64,000 nucleotides of DNA from an uncultured Paracoccaceae bacterium (GCA_947493745.1 CANLSM010000005.1:174980-238979); one strand, 5' to 3'. Counted from the first letter of the stretch, positions 18,491-27,260 are shown. The notes: generated by a model not told the origin, from the letters alone. A program made the numbers and translations.

Positions 18491-19690
18491 ATGGCTTTGG
18501 GCATGTTCAGATCTGCGGCAATCCTCGGCCTGCTGGCCGCTGTCGGGCCGTTTGCAATTGATATGTATCTCCCCGCACTTCCCGCGATTGCGGCTGACCT
18601 CGACACCTCTGTAGCGGCGACGCAGGCGACGCTGACCGCTTACTTCGTCGCGTTTGGCCTGTCGCAGCTTGTCTACGGCCCCTGGGCCGATCAGGCCGGG
18701 CGGAAGGCGCCGCTTTATTTCGGTTTGATGATTTTTGCCATCGGATCGGTTGGCAGCTTCCTGTCGCCGAGTATCGAGTGGCTGACCTTTTCGCGTTTTG
18801 TCCAGGGTCTGGGCGGAGCGGTGGTCATGGTGGTGCCGCGCGCGATCATCCGCGACCTGCATACCGGCAATGATGCAACCCGGCTGATGGCGATGATCAT
18901 GCTTGTGATCTCGGTGTCGCCGATGCTTGCGCCTCTGGCGGGCAGCCTGCTGATCCTCGTCTTCGACTGGCGGGCGATCTTCGTCGTTCTCGGCCTGGCG
19001 ACGTTTGCCAGTCTCGCGGTCACGCATTTCGCGCTGCCCGAGACATTGGCACCGGAGAAACGGGTGCCGGTCAATCTACGCTCGCTCCTTCGGGGCAGCA
19101 AGCGTTTGCTGACTGACCGGGCCTTCATGGGGCTGACGCTGGTGGGCGGGTTCGGAATGGCGAGCTTCTTTGTCTTCATCGCCAGCGCGTCCTTCGTCTA
19201 TACGGGCCAGTTCGGTCTGTCGCCTATCCAGTTCAGCCTTGCCTTCGCGCTCAATGCGGTCGGTTTCTTTGCTGCCTCGCAGGCGGCCGCCCCGCTGGGC
19301 GAGAGGATCGGCATGGGCCGGACGGTCTCCATTGCAACCGCGGGCTTTGCGGCGGCTACCACGCTTCTGGTGGTACTGGTGCTGGCTGGCATGGTGTCGT
19401 TGCCGTTGCTGATCGGAATGCTGTTCATCGCCAATGCCTGCCTGGGTCTGGTGATCCCCACCACCATGGTCATGGCGCTTGATGAGCATGGAGAGATTGC
19501 GGGTCTGGCATCCTCTCTCGGCGGCACGTTGCAGATGCTGGCGGGTGGGCTGATGATCTCGCTGACAGCGCCGTTCTTTGACGGGACGGCGACACCGATG
19601 GTGGTCGCGATCTTCATCTGCGGGATACTGGCCTTCGCGATTTCGCGAGTTGTTCTGACCAGCCGGGAAACGGTCTCGGCCAGTAGCTGA
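18491..19690 (+). CDS. Bcr/CflA-family MFS drug exporter
   Basis: The product is 399 residues with about 12 hydrophobic segments. GPFAIDMYLPALPAIAADL in helix 1 and the following loop YGPWADQAGRKAPLYFG (motif A) are diagnostic for the Bcr/CflA drug:proton antiporter subfamily, as is RFVQGLGGAVVMVVPRAIIRD (motif B/C region). It acts in the inner membrane and would export hydrophobic drugs or small molecules by proton antiport. ATG 18491 is used; ATG 18503 is an alternative. The preceding 211 bp show no other gene. A strong hairpin follows 8 bp after the stop. Confidence 0.92.
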   Translation: MALGMFRSAAILGLLAAVGPFAIDMYLPALPAIAADLDTSVAATQATLTAYFVAFGLSQLVYGPWADQAGRKAPLYFGLMIFAIGSVGSFLSPSIEWLTFSRFVQGLGGAVVMVVPRAIIRDLHTGNDATRLMAMIMLVISVSPMLAPLAGSLLILVFDWRAIFVVLGLATFASLAVTHFALPETLAPEKRVPVNLRSLLRGSKRLLTDRAFMGLTLVGGFGMASFFVFIASASFVYTGQFGLSPIQFSLAFALNAVGFFAASQAAAPLGERIGMGRTVSIATAGFAAATTLLVVLVLAGMVSLPLLIGMLFIANACLGLVIPTTMVMALDEHGEIAGLASSLGGTLQMLAGGLMISLTAPFFDGTATPMVVAIFICGILAFAISRVVLTSRETVSASS

Positions 19691-19698
19691 CCAATGAC

Positions 19699-19731
19699 GC
19701 CCCTGCGAGAGAGTTGCTGTCTCGCAGGGGC
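19699..19731 (+). terminator. Perfect 12-bp hairpin after the MFS gene
   Basis: GCCCCTGCGAGA pairs with TCTCGCAGGGGC around a 9-nt loop, starting 8 bp after the stop codon. There is no T-run after it, so it is either a weak intrinsic terminator or an RNA-stabilising 3' stem-loop. It separates the MFS gene from the toxin-antitoxin promoter. Confidence 0.55.
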
Positions 19732-19736
19732 AGACC

Positions 19737-19765
19737 TTGAAATACACAAATATTGACGCTATATA
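19737..19765 (+). promoter_or_regulatory. Promoter of the RES/Xre toxin-antitoxin operon
   Basis: TTGAAA (19737-19742) and TATATA (19760-19765) are exactly 17 bp apart and lie about 24 bp before the antitoxin start. The AT-rich imperfect palindrome TATATATGTCATAATTT that begins at the -10 box is a plausible autoregulatory operator for the Xre antitoxin. Confidence 0.6.
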
Positions 19766-19788
19766 TGTCATAATTTGTGGAGCATGTG

Positions 19789-20139
19789 ATGCAGATACAG
19801 CAATTCGTCGATCAGAACAGCTTTTCCCCGGAACTTGTGGCGCGTGCGTTGCGTACTACCAAGACAGAGGTGGCCGATACGCTTGGCCTGACGCGCGATG
19901 CCTTGTCACGAGCGGACCGAGCGCGCGGACAGAAAACCCAGATGCGGCTGCGCGAGATGATCGAGATCCTCAACCGGGTTGAGCCCGAGCTTGGCTCGGT
20001 GATTGCCGCCTATGCGTGGTATCGCTCCGAACCGCTGCCGGGCTTCGGAGGTCTGACCGCGCAAAATCTGGTGCAGCAGGGCGACGCGGCGCAGGTGCAT
20101 GCCTGCCTTGATGCGCTGATGGCAGGTGGCTACGCCTGA
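19789..20139 (+). CDS. Xre/MbcA/ParS-type antitoxin
   Basis: The product is 116 residues. An N-terminal helix-turn-helix (VARALRTTKTEVADTLGLTR, about 18-40) is followed by a C-terminal DUF2384 toxin-binding region (EMIEILNRVEPELGSVIAAYAWYRSEPLPGFGGLTAQNLVQQG), which is the known arrangement of RES-partner antitoxins. GGAG at 19779 is 6 nt before ATG 19789, which is preferred to the GTG at 19777. It neutralises the RES toxin by complex formation and usually represses its own operon. The toxin gene starts 8 bp after the stop. Confidence 0.88.
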   Translation: MQIQQFVDQNSFSPELVARALRTTKTEVADTLGLTRDALSRADRARGQKTQMRLREMIEILNRVEPELGSVIAAYAWYRSEPLPGFGGLTAQNLVQQGDAAQVHACLDALMAGGYA

Positions 20140-20147
20140 CCGATCCG

Positions 20148-20666
20148 GTGCATTTTCAGGACATTGCCTATCGCGCCCACAATCCGCAATGGGCCTGGGA
20201 ACCGACATCCGGCGCGGGCGCTGCCCGACATGGGGGCCGCTTCAACCCTGTTGGTGTCGAGGCGCTCTATCTCTCGCTCGGTCCGATCACGGCCATCCGC
20301 GAGGTCAGCCAGCTCGGCAAGCCTCTGCAACCGCTTACGCTTTGTGCCTATGAGATCGACAGCCGCCCGGTTTTTGACAGCCGCGATGCAACCGCCTGCA
20401 AGCGTCAGGGGATCGACCCGGCGGATCTGGGCCAGCCGGACTGGCGCTACCGGATGCTGAACGGGGAGACGCCGCGCAGCCAGATCCTGGCAGAGCAACT
20501 GCAACAGGCGGGTTTCACCGGTCTGATTGTGCGAAGCTACGCGGCACGCGCCTCCCAGGCCGAGATGAACCTCGTTCTCTTCCGGTGGGACACGCCCGAG
20601 AGCCGGGTCAGGGTGATCGATGACGATCATCGCCTGCCACGGGACCGATCGTCCTGGGAGGTCTGA
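20148..20666 (+). CDS. RES-domain toxin
   Basis: The product is 172 residues from a GTG at 20148. RAHNPQWAWEPTSGAGAARHGGRFNPVGVEALYLSLG covers the conserved Arg and the GaaRhGGRfNp motif that name the RES family (Arg, Glu, Ser), with the Glu in TAIREVSQ. Known RES toxins are fold-relatives of ADP-ribosyltransferases and deplete NAD+ in the host cell. It is complete in length and keeps the motif residues, so the module looks active. A CTG at 20136 in frame is a less likely start. Confidence 0.88.
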   Translation: MHFQDIAYRAHNPQWAWEPTSGAGAARHGGRFNPVGVEALYLSLGPITAIREVSQLGKPLQPLTLCAYEIDSRPVFDSRDATACKRQGIDPADLGQPDWRYRMLNGETPRSQILAEQLQQAGFTGLIVRSYAARASQAEMNLVLFRWDTPESRVRVIDDDHRLPRDRSSWEV

Positions 20667-20824
20667 TCAGGCGCGAGCAATAGGCCATAAGTATCGGTTT
20701 TGCTTACCGCATTTTCTGGGCAGACTGAGGTCACTCAATGTGGAAGACCGGGCCTGATGTGTGGTAGGTGGCCCGCCCGTGACGCGCGCCACATTGCCCA
20801 TATCAGCAATGAGGACACCCCGAC

Positions 20825-21256
20825 ATGAGATGTCTGTTTCTGCCCGCAATCGCCGCCCTGGGGATCGTGATGCCCGCATCGGCCCATGAATTCGGCTTTG
20901 CGGGAATTCTGTCAAGCTCCAACAAGGAGGATCTCCCGCCCCTGATCCTGTCGGTGGGCAAGCCGGTCTCCGACGGCCCCATCACGCTTAAATCCGGCAC
21001 TGTCTACGAATTGGAGATAACCGCCGACGGGACTGCGGAACTGGCGCTTGAAGGGTCTGGTTTCTTCCGGGCGATCTGGATCAACGAGATTGTAATCAAC
21101 GGTCTGGAAATCCGGCCCTATGGCATTGAGAGCATTGAGTTCGATGAGGCGGGAACCATGGAAATCGAATTCGTTGCCATCAAACCCGGTCGCTACGTCC
21201 TGCGGCAGCCCGGCTCCAGCGGCGAGACGCAACGGGTTGAAATCACTATACAGTAG
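20825..21256 (+). CDS. Small secreted protein, cupredoxin-like
   Basis: The product is 143 residues with an N-terminal signal peptide (MRCLFLPAIAALGIVMPASA, cleavage after ASA). The mature part is beta-rich: LILSVGKPVSDGPITLKSGTVYELEITADGTAEL resembles the start of cupredoxin-like periplasmic domains, and the closing KPGRYVLRQPGSS is the usual last strand region. The Cys/Met copper ligands of true cupredoxins are not visible, so copper binding is doubtful. No operon partner; the next gene starts 70 bp downstream from a separate GTG. Function unknown. Confidence 0.7.
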   Translation: MRCLFLPAIAALGIVMPASAHEFGFAGILSSSNKEDLPPLILSVGKPVSDGPITLKSGTVYELEITADGTAELALEGSGFFRAIWINEIVINGLEIRPYGIESIEFDEAGTMEIEFVAIKPGRYVLRQPGSSGETQRVEITIQ

Positions 21257-21325
21257 CACCGGAGCGCTAACCGAATGTTTAGAGGCCGATGGTAATCGTG
21301 CGCCCGAACATGACGGAGAGTTCTG

Positions 21326-23410
21326 GTGCTACGTGTGATCGGCTGTTTCACGCAGGAACATAATTTTCTGCTTACAATGGCGGCTGCGGTTGTCTGCATG
21401 CTGGGCTCCGGGCTTTCGATCAGGCTCTTCATGCGCGCGCGCCGCGCCCGCAGGTCCCTGCGCCGCATCCATATCGGCCTGACCAGCATGATTGCGGGCG
21501 CCACTGTCTGGGCGACGCATTTCATCGCCATGCTGGCCTATGACCCGGTGGTGGAGCACGGATATGAGCCGGTAATCACCGGTGCATCCCTGCTGGTCGC
21601 AATCGCGGGCAGTGCAATCTCGTTTTCGATTGCGGCTGAGGCGCGCAGCAACTGGGCGAGCGTGAGGGGCGGGGCGACCCTCGGCCTTACGATCGTGGCG
21701 ATGCACTACCTTGGAATGTCGGCCTATCTTATCCCCGGTCGCATCATCTGGAATCCGCAGCTGGTCATGGCCTCGATCATTCTGGGCGTTGTCTTCGGCG
21801 GGCTTGCCTTTCACCGGGTTCTGCAGCCGCTGACGCCCTATTGCTGGCTTGGCGGGGTGCTGGCGATGTTTCTGGCCGTCTGCCTGATGCATTTCACCGG
21901 AATGGGGGCGATCTCGATAGAACTGGATCCGACAATAGTCGTCCCGCCGCAGGTCATCTCCGACACCGTGCTGGGGTTCCTTGTGCTGTCACTCGTCTCG
22001 CTTTTCCTGATGCTGGGGCTCGCGACATTCCTGATCGACGTCAACATGACCGAGCAGACAAGCAGCCTGCTCAAGGATGCCGCCCTGCGCGATCCGCTGA
22101 CCGGTCTGCCCAACCGGCTCAGCCTTGAGCAGGTGCTGGCAGACATCCGGCAGGGCCTTCAGGAGGGCGAGGATTTTCCGGTGGCGATGCTGACAATCGA
22201 TCTGGATCTCTTCAAGGAGATCAACGATCTCCATGGTCATGCGGCGGGTGACTGCGTACTCCGCGCCATCGCCGCCCGGTTTGAGGAGGTGCTCGACAGT
22301 CCTTTCGAATTTGTCGCCAGAACCGGCGGAGACGAGTTCATTGCCCTCAAGCGACGCTACACCCGTATCGAAGATGTCCGGGCCTTTGCGGAAAGCCTGC
22401 GGGCGCGGATACTCGAACCGGTGCCATTCAACGATATCATGCTCAATGTGGGGGCCAGTGTCGGGTTTGCGATCTATCCCGATGACCGGCAGTCCCTGGA
22501 TGAACTGCAGCACTACTCGGATCTGGCCATGTACCGCGCCAAGGCTGATCCCCATGAGAAGATCTGCCGCTTTGATGCCTATATGGACCAGCAAAGCCGC
22601 GAGCGGATCACGCTTCTCGGCGATTTGCGCCAGGCGTTGTCGAGGGATGAGTTCCAGCTCTGCTATCAGCTGCAAAACGACGTGGACACCCATGCGGTCG
22701 TCGGGTTCGAAGTGTTGCTGCGCTGGCTTCATCCCGAGCGCGGGTTCATCTCTCCGGAGAAATTCGTGCCGATCGCGGAAAGTTCCGGGCTTATCCGGGA
22801 GATCGGCCTCTGGGTTCTGCGCACAGCCTGTTTTGAAGCGGCAAGTTGGCCCAACCCTTACCGGGTCGCCGTCAATATTTCTCCGCAGCAGCTCATTCAG
22901 CCGTCCTTCGTCGAGAGTGTTTCCGACATCCTCATCGAAAGCCGTCTCGATCCGGAGCAGTTGGAGCTTGAGGTGACGGAAGCCAGCATCATCGATGATC
23001 AGCACAACACACTCAAGGTCATGCACCGGCTGAAGACCATGGGCATTCGGATCGCAATGGACGATTTCGGAACCGGCTACTCGTCGTTGTCGACCCTTCA
23101 GGCCTTTCCGTTCGACAAGATCAAGATCGACCGCAGTTTCATCACCGATGTCCACAAGGACGAGCAAAGGGCGGCGATCGTGCGCTCGACGATGCTTCTG
23201 GGGGCTGCCTTGCAAATCCCGGTTCTGGCCGAAGGTGTCGAGCAGGCGGACGAACTGGAGTTTCTCAAGCGGCAGCGTTGTGACGAGGTTCAGGGCTTCT
23301 TCTTCGGTCGCCCGATGTCTGTCGCGGATGCACGGCAGATCGCCAGCCAACCGCTTGTTGGAAAAAACTGTCCTGTTCCGATAAGCGCAGCATCAAGCAT
23401 CCGGCACTAG
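21326..23410 (+). CDS. MHYT-GGDEF-EAL cyclic-di-GMP enzyme
   Basis: The product is 694 residues. The N-terminus (about 1-245) has seven hydrophobic segments with three MHYT-type motifs, ATHFIAM, AMHYLGM and LMHFTGM, a proposed metal or gas sensing membrane module. A GGDEF domain follows (about 250-415) with DPLTGLPNRLSLE and an intact RTGGDEFI; an EAL domain follows (about 430-680), where the signature reads FEVLLRW, and DDFGTGYSSL and LAEGVEQ are present. It probably makes and/or breaks cyclic-di-GMP at the inner membrane. GTG 21326, with GGAGAG before it, gives the usual start MLRVIGCFTQEHNF. Which activity dominates cannot be read from sequence. Confidence 0.93.
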   Translation: MLRVIGCFTQEHNFLLTMAAAVVCMLGSGLSIRLFMRARRARRSLRRIHIGLTSMIAGATVWATHFIAMLAYDPVVEHGYEPVITGASLLVAIAGSAISFSIAAEARSNWASVRGGATLGLTIVAMHYLGMSAYLIPGRIIWNPQLVMASIILGVVFGGLAFHRVLQPLTPYCWLGGVLAMFLAVCLMHFTGMGAISIELDPTIVVPPQVISDTVLGFLVLSLVSLFLMLGLATFLIDVNMTEQTSSLLKDAALRDPLTGLPNRLSLEQVLADIRQGLQEGEDFPVAMLTIDLDLFKEINDLHGHAAGDCVLRAIAARFEEVLDSPFEFVARTGGDEFIALKRRYTRIEDVRAFAESLRARILEPVPFNDIMLNVGASVGFAIYPDDRQSLDELQHYSDLAMYRAKADPHEKICRFDAYMDQQSRERITLLGDLRQALSRDEFQLCYQLQNDVDTHAVVGFEVLLRWLHPERGFISPEKFVPIAESSGLIREIGLWVLRTACFEAASWPNPYRVAVNISPQQLIQPSFVESVSDILIESRLDPEQLELEVTEASIIDDQHNTLKVMHRLKTMGIRIAMDDFGTGYSSLSTLQAFPFDKIKIDRSFITDVHKDEQRAAIVRSTMLLGAALQIPVLAEGVEQADELEFLKRQRCDEVQGFFFGRPMSVADARQIASQPLVGKNCPVPISAASSIRH

Positions 23411-23976
23411 TCACTTGCGGTTCTGAACCCGTGCGGTGTCGACAGCCCTACAGACACGGAAATGAACGAGAATCCTTGCCCATTTCGTCGGTACGCGGTG
23501 GGTGAATCGCAAGACCAGAACCCCCTTCACCGCCAGATGTTGAAACATCCAGCCCGTTGTTTCTCGCGCGTCCGTGAGTGAGATTTCGGTTTCGGCCCCG
23601 GTTTTCACGCGCCCGTGTTTGGCCACAGATCGGAAACGATCTGTTGGATGATCTCTTCACTGCAACAAAGGGCCGGAACACTCGCTTCCGTGTGAGGTCT
23701 GTTGAACTGCCGGTTTCGAACGCCTGCCCGATACGGAGATGTAAGAAGCTGAATATAGGGGGTTTTTGCGGTTGGGATCGATCCTGCGCCACGTCAATAT
23801 CCTCCACCGATAAAAGAAGCGTGATCCTTTTGCGAGGTCGGCGTGATTTGAAAAACAGCCGCCGCGAGCCGAATTATCACTCATCGCCAACAACGACGGC
23901 GAACACATCGAAACCGCCCCACGGCGCAGGCAACAGTAAGACGCCAACCGGGGCAAACAGAACAAGGACTAACATT
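23411..23976. other. 566-bp gap without a supported gene
   Basis: No frame here has family character. A small hairpin, CAGATCG-GAAA-CGATCTG, lies at 23626-23643 and is not followed by a T-run. Frames running into the next gene in the same phase exist upstream but lack a ribosome site or signal peptide. The stretch may hold a long 5' leader or a small RNA; nothing in the sequence proves it. Confidence 0.4.
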
Positions 23977-24381
23977 ATGAAACGCACTGCATTCACACTC
24001 GCCGCCGCTGCTCTGACTGCAACAGCTCTCTTCAACCCCGCTGTCGCGCAGCCGACTGTTTCCCAGGCCGCTCAGATCAAAGCGATCCAGGAAAGCGACC
24101 TCAGCACAACAGACATGAGCAACCGCATCGAAGCGATCCTGTCCAATGGTGGCGGTGTTGCTGCCACCCGCGGTGCGACCGGCCTGTCGGTTGCGCAGGT
24201 GGCCCAGATCCACTCGCTGCAGTCCATCGACAACGCTGTCGAGCGTGAAGCCCGGATCGCCGCTGTCGTGAACGGCCCGTCAGGCTCAGGTGCCGAAGTT
24301 GTGGCAGCCCAGCTCGCAGCTCTTCAGACCATCGACAACTCCGTCGAGCGCAACGCCCGCATCGCTGCTGCCCTGCGCTGA
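23977..24381 (+). CDS. Small secreted protein with QID repeats
   Basis: The product is 134 residues with a clear signal peptide (MKRTAFTLAAAALTATALFNPAVAQ). The mature protein has three related units built on the pattern VAQ(I/L)xxLQxIDNxVERxARIAAxx, at about residues 32-55, 70-95 and 107-134. AAGGA lies 8 nt before ATG 23977, which decides the start over a much longer frame. An intrinsic terminator follows 45 bp downstream, so it is transcribed alone, possibly at high level. No family recognised. Confidence 0.8.
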   Translation: MKRTAFTLAAAALTATALFNPAVAQPTVSQAAQIKAIQESDLSTTDMSNRIEAILSNGGGVAATRGATGLSVAQVAQIHSLQSIDNAVEREARIAAVVNGPSGSGAEVVAAQLAALQTIDNSVERNARIAAALR

Positions 24382-24426
24382 TTGAGACACCCGCCCGGCC
24401 TCATGGCCAGGGCTGGGCAGACCGGG

Positions 24427-24459
24427 AAGGCGGATCTTCGGATCCGCCTTTTCTGTTTT
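24427..24459 (+). terminator. Intrinsic terminator with TTCG loop
   Basis: AAGGCGGATC pairs perfectly with GATCCGCCTT around a TTCG tetraloop, followed by TTCTGTTTT. This is a textbook rho-independent terminator for the small secreted protein gene. Confidence 0.92.
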
Positions 24460-24553
24460 GAGGGCCGATCGCGATGTCTGTGCCGACTGTCACAGCCCGC
24501 GAACCATTATTGCGGTAGCCTGGCCCAAATTATTTTTTTGAAAGTCATTTGTC

Positions 24554-25579
24554 ATGTTTGATTATTCTGACCCGTCAGGGACGGGACTGTTGTCGCAATT
24601 TCGTGCCATTAGTGAATGGCGGGCGCTGGTGGAAAGCCACTACATGTCCGCCGCATCGCAACCCGACAGCGGGTTCACCTGGATTGACGCCCTGCTTGAT
24701 GTCGCCCCAAACCAGCGGACCGAGACGACGATCACCTGGAAAGCCTTTCCGCTGCTTGCGCAGGCGACCCATTCCCAGATCGATGCCGACCGCCGGTTCC
24801 AGGAGGAATATGTGGAATGGGCGGTTTTCCGTGATGCGGGCGGCGCCATCGACCGCATCACCTTTGTGACCGAGTTCCGCGAGTATTTCGCGACCCTGGC
24901 AGGTGTCTCGCCAACCGGTATCGAGCAGGCCATTCGCGACCTCAATCCGGGGGCAAACCCGACCGTTCGGGAAATTTACGGCATCGACGACGTCGCTGGC
25001 CGTCCGGTTCGCGAGCGGGAACAGCGCTTTCTGTTCAACCTTGCCAACAACCCCTGGAACAATGGCGAGAAGGGGATCATGGCCCTCACCACCGGTGTGA
25101 ACTCTATCCCGGCGCTCTTTGGTCTGGCTGCCTTTTGCGGGATCGAGAAGACAGGCCTGCCATCGGATCAGGTCTGCGCGAATGTGGGTGGGGCCTGTGT
25201 GCCCGGTCGGCAGTCGGACCCGCAGATCTGCACCGCCTGTCAGGATCAGGTGCGGGCTGCCCGGTCGTTCTCGCTGGTTGATCCGATCGGGATTTTCATC
25301 GACCGGCTGAGCGGTATCTGGACGCTTGATGGCACCCAGATCGATATCAATGATCCAACCCATGGGAGATGGACGATCAGTCGCAACGGACGGCGGGCAG
25401 AGCTGAAACTCGGGGGGCCGGGCGAGTTGCTGCTCGACGGAGACGCGGTCGAGAGTGGTGCGCAGGTCGCGGAACGGCTGTTCGTGGCCGCAACGGTTGC
25501 CATCGCTGCCGACGCCGATCTGCCCGAATGGGCGCGAACGGGCAAGGAAAACCTGCAACGCCCGGAGCTTCGGTCATGA
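24554..25579 (+). CDS. Uncharacterised protein with a five-cysteine cluster
   Basis: The product is 341 residues. I do not recognise the family. No signal peptide or membrane segment is seen at the N-terminus (MFDYSDPSGTGLLSQF). Residues 60-175 are helical and charged, with the striking phrase FNLANNPWNNGEKGIMALTTGVNS near 161-184. Five cysteines (195, 208, 215, 226, 229) lie within 35 residues, the last two as CTAC, which could bind a metal or form disulfides. The C-terminal third (about 245-315) reads as a small beta domain (GIWTLDGTQIDINDPTHGRWTISRNG is one part). The stop overlaps the next start as ATGA, so the two proteins are made together. Confidence 0.75.
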   Translation: MFDYSDPSGTGLLSQFRAISEWRALVESHYMSAASQPDSGFTWIDALLDVAPNQRTETTITWKAFPLLAQATHSQIDADRRFQEEYVEWAVFRDAGGAIDRITFVTEFREYFATLAGVSPTGIEQAIRDLNPGANPTVREIYGIDDVAGRPVREREQRFLFNLANNPWNNGEKGIMALTTGVNSIPALFGLAAFCGIEKTGLPSDQVCANVGGACVPGRQSDPQICTACQDQVRAARSFSLVDPIGIFIDRLSGIWTLDGTQIDINDPTHGRWTISRNGRRAELKLGGPGELLLDGDAVESGAQVAERLFVAATVAIAADADLPEWARTGKENLQRPELRS

Positions 25580-27171
25580 GGGGCCTCGGGATTGCCGCGA
25601 TGCTGGCCGCAAGCAATGTGCATGGGCAGAGCATCTTCCTGCAGGAAAGCGAAGGAGCGACACCGGTCCCGCTCCCCGATCCGGTCCGGGCCGAGCTTGA
25701 TGATCCGTTCCTGACGATCGCACTTGACCGAGCCGATCAGCCCCGCTCCCTGCCGGCACTGGTCGCTGCCCTCACCGAAGGCGGTCAGGCGAGTGTCACC
25801 AGTTTTGTGGTCGGTGAACAGATCGGGCGGCCCGAGCAGGTGCTGCCCGGATGCGGACAGGCGCTCAGGCGGCTGGTCCTGTCCTTTGACGGAACCCATG
25901 CGCCCAGCGGGACGCCGCTCGCCTCGAATGTGTTCGTCTCGACGTTCCTCACCCCATCGGGGATCGTGGGCGATCTGGAGGTTATGGGCTGGGATCAGAC
26001 CCATGGAGCCTACAACTACTACAAGCTGGAGAGCGACACCTGGCGGTTCCGCAACAGTTCCCGCGAACTGAGCGGTGCGCCGGGTGCATTCCATGGTGAC
26101 GGGTGTCTGGCCTGTCATGTGAATGGCGGGCCGGTGATGAAGGAGTTCACCTTTCCCTGGAACAACTGGCACGGCTTTCCGACGACGTTTGTCGCGCCCT
26201 ATCTGCAGCCCGGTTCGCCCGGGGCGTGGCCGAGCGCGTCCGACCCTCTGGTTGCCCGGATGGAAAGTGCCGCTGTGCTGGAGGTTCTGGTCGACTCCTC
26301 GCTGCAGCGGTTCGCGGGCAGTCTGATCGAGGCCCGCATCGACACCGCATCCGACGGTTCGGTCGCCGTCACTGGGCTGCGGCAACTGGCCGACAGTCTC
26401 TTCATGCCCACGGAGCTCAATCTCGGCAGTTCCATCACGAAATCCGGCCTTGATGAGGGGGGTCTCACGACGCCTGCTGTCACTCCGATCCCGATCCCGG
26501 ACATGTTCTTTGCCAACATCGCGCAATTGCGCGATCTTGAGATCCCGGTGCTTCAGGGGCAGGGGCTGGTCACCCAGATCTTCACTCCCGGCTCTCTGGG
26601 GCTGACGCTCGACGAGTACCAGACCTTGCTGGCAGAATTCGATATCGACACCGACTGCATGCCGGGGCGCGATACGCTCTTTGCATGGTTCGGACCCGAG
26701 CCGTCGGAATTTGATCGCCGGATGGTGGAGCGGCTGGTGAAGCGGCGCGTCCTTGACGAGACGCTGGTCGCCGCGACATTGGCCATCGATGTTGGTCAGC
26801 CATTGTTCTCGGAGGCGCGTGCGGCGCTGTTTACACATCTTCCTGATCAGGTGTCGGCACCCGATCGCGCGGCGTTGCCCGGTGCAGTGCGGGCCGCGGT
26901 CATCGCGAGCCTTGAGGCGACGCCTGCCAGAACGGACGCAGAGGAAGACTATCTTGGTCTGCTCAAGGGAGATGCCCTGCCGGAGTTGAACCGCAGGGTC
27001 GAGGCGTGGCGGGACGAGGTGCGTGACCGGCTTGATCCGTCCGACCCTGTCGCCAGGATGGCAGCGCTGCGGGCACTTTTCCAGCAACTCATCGACAACC
27101 GTGCGGCCTTTGAAAGTGCGGAGATCAGTGCGCGGCTGGCCGAGTTCCCGGGTCTCTTTCCGACACCATAA
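25576..27171 (+). CDS. Predicted periplasmic CxxCH (haem c-like) protein
   Basis: The product is 531 residues. MRGLGIAAMLAASNVHGQS looks like a short signal peptide. One CxxCH motif, C177-L-A-C180-H181, sits in GDGCLACHVNGGPVMKEFTFPW with Met188 as a possible distal ligand; this is how c-type haem is attached after export. The rest does not match a cytochrome family I know: residues 90-165 are beta-rich, and 225-531 are helical. Spacing GGPVMKE and NNWHG after the haem motif looks like a conserved signature. The ATG is inside the stop of the upstream gene (ATGA). A role as an electron-transfer partner is inference. Confidence 0.75.
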   Translation: MRGLGIAAMLAASNVHGQSIFLQESEGATPVPLPDPVRAELDDPFLTIALDRADQPRSLPALVAALTEGGQASVTSFVVGEQIGRPEQVLPGCGQALRRLVLSFDGTHAPSGTPLASNVFVSTFLTPSGIVGDLEVMGWDQTHGAYNYYKLESDTWRFRNSSRELSGAPGAFHGDGCLACHVNGGPVMKEFTFPWNNWHGFPTTFVAPYLQPGSPGAWPSASDPLVARMESAAVLEVLVDSSLQRFAGSLIEARIDTASDGSVAVTGLRQLADSLFMPTELNLGSSITKSGLDEGGLTTPAVTPIPIPDMFFANIAQLRDLEIPVLQGQGLVTQIFTPGSLGLTLDEYQTLLAEFDIDTDCMPGRDTLFAWFGPEPSEFDRRMVERLVKRRVLDETLVAATLAIDVGQPLFSEARAALFTHLPDQVSAPDRAALPGAVRAAVIASLEATPARTDAEEDYLGLLKGDALPELNRRVEAWRDEVRDRLDPSDPVARMAALRALFQQLIDNRAAFESAEISARLAEFPGLFPTP

Positions 27172-27260
27172 ACCCGCAAAATCTGCACAAGTGCAAAACG
27201 CGGACTGCACATCGGCCCCCTAGTGAAGACCTCATGCAAAGGCGATGAGGGAGATGTCAC

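Noticed and set aside
21989..23350. 453-codon minus-strand frame
   Set aside because: Antisense to the GGDEF-EAL gene, whose motifs are unmistakable.
25246..27210. 654-codon minus-strand frame
   Set aside because: Antisense to the CxxCH protein gene, which has a signal peptide, haem motif and coupled start. The minus frame is Arg/Gln/His rich with no recognisable motif.
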